From positions 1 to 64,000 of the forward strand of contig MU128953.1 of the NCBI GenBank assembly GCA_014904985.1: 64,000 bases of DNA, given 5' to 3'. A program made the translations under genes and the position numbers. Position 1 is the first letter of the stretch. Each line of letters starts with the position of its first letter. Positions 1 through 9,078 of this stretch are shown here, one piece after another. This DNA is from Hydnum rufescens UP504. Taxonomy: Eukaryota; Basidiomycota; Agaricomycetes; Cantharellales; Hydnaceae. The notes under the pieces were generated by a model. It ran no database searches and was not told where the DNA came from. It worked only from the letters and a program-made list of their open reading frames with translations.

Positions 1-2082
1 AGGGGAGATTGACACATTACATGCTATTCCTCCTTCAAATCTGGACAAGTTCCCTTAAGGAAAGGTAGAATAGGTCACCCTGAGGGTCTTCTCTATCGGA
101 AATAAGAGGGCCAGAAGTAATTCACTATTTTGAATGGTGGAGCAAAGGGGGAGTCATGGGGAGGGAGTTGTCTTGTGGAAAATGGAGTTCGCGTCCACTC
201 ATTTTTTCCTTAAAACCATTCGATGCACATTTTCAACAGCTTTCAGGGTGTGGTACTCGCGAACAAATCCAATAATAATTGGCTTCAAAAATTAATAAAT
301 ACTCCTTCAGAGTATGAATCATGAAAAGATATTGTTACAGGGACCGCATTTTTTATTCGTTCGTTGCGCTTTTGGTACCGTTCGATAGGTACGATTCGTG
401 TCTTTCTGGGCGCGGTCGTTTCGAGTTGATCCGATCAAAACTGACAGAGAAATTCGAAAAATACTCCTTTAGAGTAGTGCAGCCCCTATCTGGATCATGT
501 GATGGATCTGTGAGTCCACAATCAGAACTAGGCCTGGTCTGCATCATTACATAATCACAATTTGTCACCCTTAAGGCAGTAGGATGGCTTGGAAGAACAG
601 ACAAGCCATACAGTCTTGAGGAAGAATGGCAAGTTGGATTGCTTTGTCCAAAGGGAATGGACTTGATGTAGGGCATAAACTGCCCCTTTTTGATAAGGAC
701 TGTTGAAGTCCAATGGATAGTCAATAAATTGACTGGTGTTCATGGTAAAGGAATGAGGCAATATTATGAGTTGGAAAGGGGTAGGAATCCAAGTGATTTC
801 TTGAACAAATGAATGACAATAAATTTAAATGAGCACAGTGACATGTAATTGATTCATTTGTAAGGGAAATAGGCCTCAGATGAGGATTCTATGGTGTAGG
901 GATTTATCCCTCCAACACCAGACTGGGGTGAATTCCAGGTAAGTACTGTTTCTTTAGCTACACTTGCACAAGAAGAGCAGCCTCTGGCTGCTCTTCTTGG
1001 GCACAGGGTGAGCCCCACTGGGTGAGTCTATGGATGTATATACTAATATAATAATAATAATAATAAATTAATAATGCATAATCTGGCAGGAGCCCCTGGG
1101 CTGCTTGGGGGGGCCCCTTGATTGTATTGCAGGGGCCCCCAGGGGCCCCCACATGTAAAGACCTAGTTAGATATGATAAATGAAATGCTCATGATATCTA
1201 ATATGATGCGGAAAAGTGACTGACCAGCCTGGATTCAAGCTCTTCAAGCAAATTCTGTGTCTTACCAGTGTTGAACTCTAAAAGAGAGGTATAACCACTT
1301 ACACTAAGGAAGTCCACATTTTGGCACATGACTTAAGGGCAGGTGATCTAGTAAGAGGTTAGTAAGGAGAGAGATGAGTAAGACAATTAGTAAGGCATTA
1401 GAAATGGATGGGTAAGGCAATTAGTGAGCATGACTAAAGGATGAATAAGGGGATTAGTAAGTGGATCAGTCATGTGGAGGGTTCAGAAAGGTATAAAGAG
1501 AGGGGGAATTTGGTGTAGAGGAGCATCCCTCCAGGATCAAGGTGCCCCCTGAGGATCACAGTACCCTAGTATCCAAGTATCCATTAGTAGAGAGAATAAT
1601 AGTATCTTGAACAAGGAGAAGAGTATAAAAGGGAATAAGAGAATCAGAGTGTGTCAGTCTTGCTTAGTCATGTGAAGTATAGTGGATAGTTGTAGAACCC
1701 TCAGAGTAGGAGTTGCTAGACATCCATTCTTGAAGTCATGTGTTTGAATCCTGAGTCTTGCAGTTGTATCTTGAAGTGTCTTGGAAGTGTCTTAAGGTCT
1801 TGTGTTCAAATCTTGGTGTCTTGCTATCCGCGTTTTGGAGTATCTGAAGGTCCTGTGTTCAAATCTTGTGCTGAGCATCTATCTTGGAGTTTAGTGTTCA
1901 AGGTCTAGAGTCAAAACAACAACAAAACTGATACAAAATAACAGTTGAGTGGCACATAACCCATCAAAACTGATCTGTCCTCATCTAAAACAATCTAAAC
2001 AAACATCTCATAACATTTTTTAACTGATCAAAACAAATAAAGCCTATTAGGTCTCTTCTATACCGTCACACTCTCTAACACT
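1..2082. other. Repeat-rich region without a recognisable gene
   Basis: No convincing protein-coding gene is visible. The minus-strand open frame at 353-724 has no family I recognise. The stretch is poor in CpG and rich in TpG/CpA. It holds two strong hairpins (969-999 and about 1106-1140), a TAA-type microsatellite near 1047-1077, and loosely repeated words around 1735-1890, where phrases like tgtgttcaaatcttg recur. Such composition next to the copia remnant at 2083 suggests decayed transposon sequence, possibly upstream parts of that element, but no gag, integrase or reverse transcriptase frame could be read. Confidence 0.5.
969..999. repeat. Perfect hairpin, 14-bp arms
   Basis: A 14-base arm (969-982, caagaagagcagcc) is followed by a 3-base loop and its exact reverse complement (986-999). 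It lies in repeat-like, CpG-poor DNA about 110 bp before a second GC-rich inverted repeat near 1106-1140. It may be the tip of a foldback element or a terminator-like structure of a transposon. The function is unknown. Confidence 0.6.
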
Positions 2083-2421
2083 GAGGGAGAATACATGGCA
2101 TCTGCTCAAAGCACTTGCAAGGCTGTGTGGCTCTGTCAACTACTCTTGGAAATAGGATACAACATTTCCTCTCTGACACCTCTTCACATTGATAATCAGT
2201 CAGCCATCACTATTGCATGAAATCTGACTTTCCACACAAGATCCAAGCACATTGAGGTTCAACATCATTTTGTACATGAGAAACTAGTGGACAGCACTAT
2301 TGACCTCATATATACCCCAACAGAAGATCAAGCCACAGACATTCTCACAAAGGGGCTCCCTCTGGTGAAGCATGAGATGTTCCACACAGCAATGGGAATC
2401 AGTGTTCCTGCACCCAGCTGA
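2083..2421 (+). pseudogene. Ty1/copia Pol C-terminal (RNase H) remnant
   Basis: The frame reads EGEYMA..AVWLCQLLLEIGY, then LHIDNQSAI, then RSKHIEVQHHFVHEKL and DILTKGL. These are the conserved blocks of the copia RNase H domain (the D of the DNQSA block, the K/T-KHI(E)V block, the TKxL end). A TGA at 2218-2220 interrupts the frame directly before the RSKHIEV block, so the element is dead. Everything upstream (integrase, reverse transcriptase) is missing or unreadable. The frame ends with TGA at 2419-2421, immediately before a purine-rich tract and a probable LTR start. Confidence 0.85.
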
Positions 2422-2428
2422 GTGGGTG

Positions 2429-2730
2429 TGTTGGAATACAGCCAGATGTGGCAACCTTGGCAGTTACCCCTTTTGGTATTCCTGGTGTATATCCACCTAT
2501 TTTTGTTCATTCTATATCTGCTACCTAATCAGTCATGTGGCTTTACCATGTAGTTTAGTATATGAGTCTTCTGACTTTTCAGCTACCCCTCAGTTCTTTC
2601 TTCAAAGACTGAGGTTAGCCTGCATATTCATTCTTTGGTAGTTTACCAACTCATTAGCCTTTACTATAGTACCATTTGTCCTAGGTACTTTACATCAATG
2701 ACAGAGTTCTTTCTTCAAAGACTGAGTACT
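2429..2730 (+). repeat. Probable copia 3' LTR (5' edge certain, 3' edge unclear)
   Basis: After the Pol stop comes a purine tract (gagtgggtg), then TGTTGGAATA, the usual polypurine tract and TG start of a copia LTR. The LTR's far edge cannot be fixed. Within it a 20-base word (ttctttcttcaaagactgag) occurs twice, at about 2594-2613 and 2708-2727, so the LTR is either internally duplicated or truncated by another insertion. No matching 5' LTR is seen inside the window. Confidence 0.55.
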
Positions 2731-2739
2731 GTTTGTCCT

Positions 2740-3294
2740 AGTATCCAAAACTCTGCCTTTATCCATGAACATGGCCCTGCTGTCAATTGGAAAATCTCTG
2801 TTGATGCCTCTAAGAAGTGGGGCATTGGCCTACAAGTGGACAATGCTTACATGGCATGGAAGTGGAAGGATAAGGCCCTTGGCTCTGGCAGTCATGATAT
2901 TGGTGGAGCTGAGAGTATCACAATAGAATTCATTTACCACTATCTGCAAGCTATCAGTATCCACAACAAACAAGTTCTAGTCTGGGCAGACAACTTAGGG
3001 CCTGTTTGGATACCCCAGAAACATTTCAAAGAAACATGTTTCTTCAAAATGTTTCTGGGGTATCCAAACAGGCCCTTAGGCTCCAATGCAGCCCATGACA
3101 AAGGTCAAGGCCATAATATGTGGTCTAATGCTGCAATTCAGCAGGGCTGGGAGATTGGACATGCCACTGGGCTCAAGTTAGATGTCCAGTACATTGCATC
3201 AGCCAATAACCCTGCAGATCAAGTATCACATGGTGATTTTGTCAGACTCCATAGGCTTGAGTGTCAAGCCTATACTGTCTGGTACCCTCAATAA
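2740..3294 (+). pseudogene. RNase H-like domain of a second retroelement
   Basis: The frame contains WKISVDASKKWGIGLQV, then ESITIEF, VLVWADN, and near the end ASANNPADQVSHGD. The order D..E..D and the final NxxAD..S(R/H)GD block are typical of the RNase H-like domains found in fungal reverse-transcriptase elements (DIRS- and related types in Agaricomycetes). The class is inferred from memory of such domains, not from a search. The frame is interrupted, without loss of phase, by a 78-bp palindromic element plus 3-bp target duplication (2995-3078, an 81-bp net gain). No upstream reverse transcriptase is readable. Confidence 0.6.
2998..3075. mobile_element. 78-bp palindromic MITE with TTA target duplication
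   Basis: From 2998 to 3075 the sequence is almost one complete inverted repeat: GGGCCTGTTTGGATACCCCAG at the left has its exact complement at the right, with arms of at least 29 bp. It is flanked on both sides by TTA (2995-2997 and 3076-3078). A TTA/TAA target duplication and GGSCNTGTTTGG-like ends are features of PIF/Harbinger (Tourist-like) miniature elements; the family assignment is an inference. It sits inside the RNase H frame and keeps that frame open, adding 27 codons between VWADNL and GSNAAH. Confidence 0.9.
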
Positions 3295-3682
3295 CATTTG
3301 CTCTGCATTCTCAGTGGTCCACAACTGGAGCACAAGTCATGATTTGACCCAATCCATGATAGGATGTATGATGGGACCACTGTACACATTGTCTTGATCC
3401 CTGTGAGTGACAAGACATAACTTGTGTGACATACCATCCATCTGGAGGACCCTAGCATTCATGAGTGCTTTTTCAAGCACAAGGAAGTTTAAGTTCTGAA
3501 TTGCCTGATTCAATTGATCCTCATAGTCATTCAACCTCCGTTCCTGAAGGAGGCACAGATGAGGGGTAGGACCCAGTCAGTTGAAGATGTCAAAGATCCA
3601 TGAGTCAATACCTGCTTGTGGCAGACTGAATATCCACTCCCCAAGGATAAGGATTAATATTAAGAATGATTTCCAAATAAAT
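3276..3682. repeat. Decayed copy of the 4916-5072 segment, plus spacer
   Basis: 3276-3422 aligns with 4916-5072 (shared blocks gtctggtaccctc, gatttgacccaatccatgat, gacatac). The present copy has lost nearly every CpG of the other copy to TG or CA. The remainder to 3682 has no gene I can support. Minus-strand short frames share the peptide MSHKLCLVT with the sister copy, but the parent gene is not recognised. Confidence 0.65.
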
Positions 3683-4338
3683 TCACATTTGGAGGATCTC
3701 ACTTTTTGACCAAGGATTCATAATAATAGTTTGGGGCCATAGCATAGTTTTGTGCAGGCAATTCCAGCAATTTGCTTCAGGAGATCTGGTGAATATAATG
3801 AATAAAGGAGTTGAAGGTCGAACAAAATGAGATGGAATGCCCTGTGAATGTTCATCTGAGTCGATGAAAGCCCAGATGAAGTAACGGAAATCATCATTCT
3901 CCCATCCATCTGGTAGATCATATACACCCCCCTCCACAAAGAGGCAAAGTTTGGATCCATAGTATAGGATTAATGGCTCCCTGGCAGCCATGCGGCGACG
4001 AGCAGCATACCAAACCCAAAGACTCTTTCCTACTCCAAGAGGCTTAAGGGACATGGGGTTAAAGCAAGACAAGGAGACTCACCAATGCCAGGTTGACCAG
4101 TGATCACAGCACATGGCGTTTGTCCCATACGAACCATGGGTAAAGGATAATCATGATGAAGGGCATCATAGATGCGAACGTAGTCAGGGCGAATCCAAAG
4201 GCCCTGAGGCCACAGACCCTGGATGCCAATGTTAAGATAATAACATCCAGGGAGGACATCTTCGACCTCGTCCTCCATGGAGACATCCTCGCCAATTTTC
4301 GATAGGGCAATGCGCCATTCTGTCTCTTCCGGTTCCAT
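3683..4338 (-). CDS. Crinkler-like P-loop NTPase domain protein (short)
   Basis: Two exons, complement(3683..4029, 4083..4338), close in frame to 200 residues. A 53-bp intron (gtgagt...gtag) splits the Walker A motif GQPGIGKS near residue 86. Downstream come a basic stretch (WYAARRRM), LCLFVEGGVYDLP, DFRYFIWAFIDSDE and a near-terminal WPQTIIMNPW. This order resembles the NTPase part of Crinkler/CRN-like proteins that are abundant, variable and transposon-associated in Agaricomycetes. Typical members are several hundred residues longer, so this is a truncated copy or only the NTPase module. The start at 4338 gives an acidic N-terminus (MEPEETEW). The family call comes from remembered sequence patterns. 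Confidence 0.55.
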
Positions 4339-5292
4339 GCTCTTCGCCCAAAATTTCTTATGAAACAGAGCAAGTCCTTTATGGTCAGGAACCTTGTCCT
4401 ACGTTTTTCTCGGGCGGTCGAGGACAGAAGCCAGGGAGGACAAGTGAGCAGACATGGTGGGTGAGACAGGATTTGTCGGAGTTTCGATTACATCGAGATC
4501 GAAAATTGTTTTCACATGGCAGCGCAATATACTACTTAGGCGCCCGACAAATCGGGCGCTAATGATGCCGAGCTATCGAGCCTTGATATGTGTGCGTGTG
4601 ACCCACAACATAGGCCAGGCATTGAAGCAGCCTTCCATCATACTGTGGTTAACTCCTTACCCCAATCTGAGTCTCAGCCGTGTACAAAATGCGGTGAGCG
4701 CGGCCACCCGGACATCATTTGCAATCTGACAGACTAAAATCAAGTGGGTTCATGGCCTTCAAAAGCCTCAGGTCCTGGGCACTCTCTACACCCTCCATAG
4801 CCAATGGTGCGGCATCATCACCCGTCGATAGAGTCCGAGGACCGTGTTTTCAGGGTGGTCCCGCCTAGCAACTCCAATTGCGCCCTCACCTCAAACAAGA
4901 CCGCAGTCAAGGGTCTACTGTCTGGTACCCTCGATAACATCCGCATCAGGCGTAATTGCTCAGCATTCTCCATGGTCCGCAACTGGAGCGCAAGTCGCGA
5001 TTTGACCCAATCCATGATAATACATCGTCTCGATCCTCGCGAGTGACGAGACATAGCTTGTGAGACATACTGTACGTGTCAAAATGATAACAATCCCTCA
5101 CTGTATTCCGGTCACAATACCTATTGCCTTCTTGTAGGTCCAAAGTAGCCTCCCCGTCCTGTAGGCTTTCTGGTATCAGCTGGTAATTATCCGCTATAAA
5201 TTGAGGCCTAATACATGTTGAAATTGGGAGGATTGACAACGTTACGTTACGTTACGTTTCTTTTGTTAGACTTGTGACCGGGTACAGTACGC
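4339..5292. other. Spacer with undecayed duplicate and GTTAC microsatellite
   Basis: No gene is supported. 4916-5072 is the CpG-rich sister of 3276-3422. A short (GTTAC)n tract lies at about 5239-5258. CpG is normal here, in contrast with 1-3650, so the change in composition falls near the NTPase gene. Confidence 0.5.
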
Positions 5293-7350
5293 TCAAACAG
5301 GAGACTTCTCCTCATCCTCTACCACCCCTATTTTGTTATCCGCAACGATATGCGAGAGATCACGCTGCGTAAAGGTCTCGTTCTTAGCCAACATTTGTTG
5401 CCGGTACTTGTTCGAGCCGAGGATCGTTGATTCGCGGTACAAGAGGTCGATCTGCTCAAGAGACAGACCTTTTGGTTTCTGGAATGAAGAAGAATGCAAA
5501 GAGGAAGCATCCAAGGCAAGCCGATCCCCTACATAATCAACAGTAATTTTCAAGTGAGAAGACGATAGAGGCACGTACGAAGAAAAGAGGTACACGCACC
5601 AGATGAAGAACACCTTGACTCCCAAATTGGCTGCCTTGATACCTGTTGGGCCGGGTGTGGATGGATCCACGAGATAAGGCGTCGCGTATCCGATACCAAA
5701 GTTCCACAGCCAATTAGAAGCGACAGAGAGCGACATGCCCTTTGCACGGATAGCCAACGGGAACAATTCGCCCGTAAGTACCCACACCACTGGACCCCAT
5801 GAGGTGGTGAAGAAGGAAATGTACAAGCACGCAAAAGCAATCAACACACGTTGTGCGGGAAGGTTGATGTGCGCGCCGACGCTGTTGGTGTTATGCGACC
5901 CGACAGTGACACCAACGATGGCGATGATGTACTCGCAGAACATCATTCCAGCAGCACCAATGAGGAGAAGATGACGTCGACCGACAAGGTCAATGAGCCG
6001 GAGACCAACGATGGCCATGCATATTCCCACCGTATCAATAATGATCCTAAGTGGGTAAAGTTTGGTTGGCTTTTAGCCTTGAGCGATACACAACCGCCCC
6101 ACGGGACTTACGTGATAATGAATGGGTTGCTAATACCGGCACTCTTGAAGAATGTGGTGCCGTAGTAAAAGATGAAGTTGATGCCGGTGAACTGTTGGCA
6201 CACCTGAAGCATGATACCAGTCCAGGTGCGGAGACCATTCCTATTAGGAGTATTGCGGAAGCAGTCGAGGTACGAATTGGAGCCTAACGCGCGTTCAGCC
6301 TCGAGAGCCTGAAAACGACATTAGTGAGAAAGGATGAATATGCACGTGAAACCAAACTCACCAAGGTAATTTCGGCGACTTCGGCGTCGACTTCAGGCGA
6401 ATCCGCAGGACGGGAAAGAAGGCGAGAGAGAGCCATGCGGGCTGCGGGAACGCGATCCTTGTAGAGCAAGTATCGTGGAGACTCGGGAAGAAGCGCCATA
6501 CCGCCAGCAAGGACGAAAGCCCAGACGAACTGGACAGCGATCGGGGTCTATAGAAGGCACGGTAAATAATGCATCGATGACGCTTGAACCAAGTACATAC
6601 CCTCCATGCGGAGTGGCTAAGCTGGTTCTTGGTGGCGTTCAAAACGATGGCGGAAAAGAGTGCACCAAAACCGATAGCCAATTGGTAAAGACCGACGATT
6701 AAGCCGCGAAAGTTTTTAGGGGCACACTCTGATTGATACATGGGTACCAGACAGCTGACAGCCCCCACTACGGGAAGAACAATCCACGTCAGAATAATGG
6801 TATGATGGAAGGAAGCACAATACAAACCCCCAAGACCAGCAATCATGCGCCCAATAACGAAGGTAACCCACCGGGTGTCGAGTTGCAGACCGACACCAAG
6901 ACAGAAGATAATGCAGGAAGAGATGAGACCCCACTTGCGCCCAACAAGGTCACCAAGGGGGAAGGAGAGGAGAGCACCAAAGAACGTCCCCGCTGACAAA
7001 ATGGAGACCTTGGGGGGAGAGGGAAGGGGGTCAGCCCGGGTGGGAAAAAAAACAACGTTGCAAGAGAGAAAGACACTCACGACCAAAGACTTGTTGTTTG
7101 TGGCGAGGTAATAATTAAGAGAGGGGCTATAACTTCCGAAAGTGTGAAGCCAATCTTCCATGCAATGATCCCTCCGATGATTCCCGTGTCATACCTGGTG
7201 GAGGTCGGTGAGGGTGTCAGAAAGTGCGAAAAAGAAAAGGACGAACCCGAAGAGGATGCCACCAAAGGCCGCAAAGGAAGCCATGATGATAGTCCATGCA
7301 AGAGAGGCGGTGGAGATGCCTTCAGCTGTGCCGCTGGGACCCCCTGCCAT
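5293..7350 (-). pseudogene. MFS sugar transporter, proximal tandem copy, frameshifted
   Basis: This is the same eight-exon plan as the intact copy at 9079-11122, from MAGGPSGTAEG (ATG at 7350) to EEKSPV (TGA 5293-5295). Sugar-porter signatures are clear: PESPRYLLYKDR after TM6, GINFIFYYGTTFF in TM7, and RxGRR-type loops. Two single-base lesions break it. One base is miss­ing at about 7161-7162, after the first transmembrane segment, where the sister reads IAMQDWL. One extra base makes AAAA instead of AAA at 5470-5473, in the PETKGLSLEQ segment. TM10 also reads QVCQQFTG where the sister has QAWQQLTG. The corresponding donor of intron 5 is canonical here (gtgagt). Either it is a recent pseudogene or these are sequencing errors. 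It also differs from copy 2 by many substitutions, so it is not an assembly duplicate. Confidence 0.85.
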
Positions 7351-9078
7351 GGTGGTTGTCCAGGGAAAGGGTGTGGAGGAGTTGTGGGAGGAAATGAATG
7401 TTGGAGTGTCGGGCCCCTTCCACACGGTGAGAAACGCTTCGAGCAAGTGTTTTTACAACCTGAAAAAAAGCCGGAAGCGTTAGAGGGTCGCAGAAACCGG
7501 TGAAAGCCCTGACGAAAAACACGTTTTTGGTAGGGCCTCGAGTTGGAAGGAACGTGCTTGATTCCACCTCCAGGTGTATATGGCGTGGACGCTAGATGGG
7601 CCAACTCCAATAGTCACGCTCTGTCTAAGTGACTCCACACCGATTCATCAGCCGTGGACGATCAAAAATCACCAAATCACGGAGGAAAGATGCCGCTCCG
7701 TCGTGCGAGGGCACTCGGCCGCCACCATAACCAAACGGAAAAGCCTAAGTCCATCGCGCTCTCCGTCGAGAACTCGCCACTAGGCCCACTACACCGGGCA
7801 ACCCGCAACCCGCAATTCGAATATACAGTAGCCCTTTTCATAACAATACTCAAAATCTTTTGGGTCCGCAAACCCTGAACTCAACATCAGCCAAGATGAG
7901 AGCTTCATCACCAAATAACAGAAAATACATATCGTTCCGCATCGCCAAGTGCTAGCCCCAGCTCAGCATTCATCAGAACACTTGTCAGCGGCAGTGACGC
8001 ATATTTATTCGGCATATGCCGCGATCCTGCTGAATGGGGTGTGTGGGCCGTGTGGCCCCACTCAGAAAACGTCTAGTCCGTACCGTTATGAAAAGGGCCG
8101 TAAACTATGAAAACGCACTCTCGGAGCGTTCTCTGAGTGACATCTTTATCTCAAAGATTTTCTCTCTCAATCAATCTCCAAAGTACAGTACTCTAGGCTG
8201 AGTTTTCTCTGGATGTTCGTCGTGAGCGATGACGGCAGCATGAAGGAGAGCAATGTCTTGGCCCCCCTATTCTAGTCCCCCCAGGCACATGTCGCGCTCC
8301 GCGGAGCATGGCATCTGCCTAGGGGGACTCCCCTACTCGCTGCATGCGCTGCCCAACCAATCCACCTGACTGGCACGAGCATATGGATCGGCTGACCCGG
8401 CTATTCGAGCAAGACATTCACCATACACAACAGGCTTCCATGCACTTTGGTGCACGAGTTGGGCTGCATGATCTAGAATAAAGGAACTTGATAATAGCGT
8501 TGTAGACCCAATTGGAATCTCACAGTGCTAGCAATCCTTCAGATGGCTTGTCGGAAGCCAGCACATGAGAGCCTCACGGCTCACGCTCGTAGACTACGGG
8601 CGTTCTGACCAGGAAAAAAGAAAAACCAAAAGAAGGACAACCATGCGACGTGGTTGGGATTTATTACAATACAGTACAGTATGCCATGCAATTCCGGCAT
8701 GTTGCATGTGCAGTGTCGGTTAGGATTAGAATTAGAAGAGAAGCAAGCACTCGTTTTCTTAATTTCTTTTGCTTTTCGGCAATCCTCGGACTTGTGCCGC
8801 CCGCACCACCATAACATGTACCGGGAGTGATTTTATTCATTTGGGATTGGGTTCTCATGATACAAGGTAAGTTACAATATGACAACGGCTTGGATTGCCG
8901 AACGAATAGGCCTTGGAGTTGGCCTATGGATAATGAGCACTCGATCCTGACTCTCCGCTCAATACATAATAGACGAGGGGTAACCACATCATTAATGGAT
9001 AAAGAGCATGGACATCTCGAGAAAGAAAAAAGACTACAATATTTAGAGAAAGGGCGAGTCGTATGCGTTTTTCTTTCT
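7351..9078. other. Duplicated promoter region and spacer
   Basis: No gene is supported. The promoter of the proximal transporter is still recognisably paralogous to that of copy 2: 8098-8260 matches about 11392-11560, including a small inverted repeat (ctcgga...tccgag type) around the shared actcggag word. So the duplication unit was at least 3 kb: gene plus about 1 kb of 5' flank. A 56-bp palindrome (8274-8329) is present here and absent at the matching place in copy 2. The rest to 9078 shows nothing definite. Confidence 0.55.
8274..8329. mobile_element. 56-bp palindromic insertion with empty-site paralogue
   Basis: AGTCCCCCCAGGCA (8274-8287) and TGCCTAGGGGGACT (8316-8329) are inverted copies with one mismatch, around a core containing ctccgcggag and two catg. 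The flanks both carry CCCCTA. At the equivalent point of the copy 2 flank (near 11550) only one CCCCCTACTCGC is present. That pattern fits a tiny foldback element inserted after the tandem duplication, with a roughly 6-bp target duplication. The family is unknown. Confidence 0.55.

Noticed and set aside
1735..1890. Repeated gtgttcaaatc words as a tRNA-derived SINE
   Set aside because: B-box-like words recur, but no A box, no tail and no clear unit length; too weak to call.
6358..7161. A separate gene starting MEDWLHTFGSY
   Set aside because: It is exon 2 onward of the frameshifted transporter copy read through introns; homology to copy 2 explains it.
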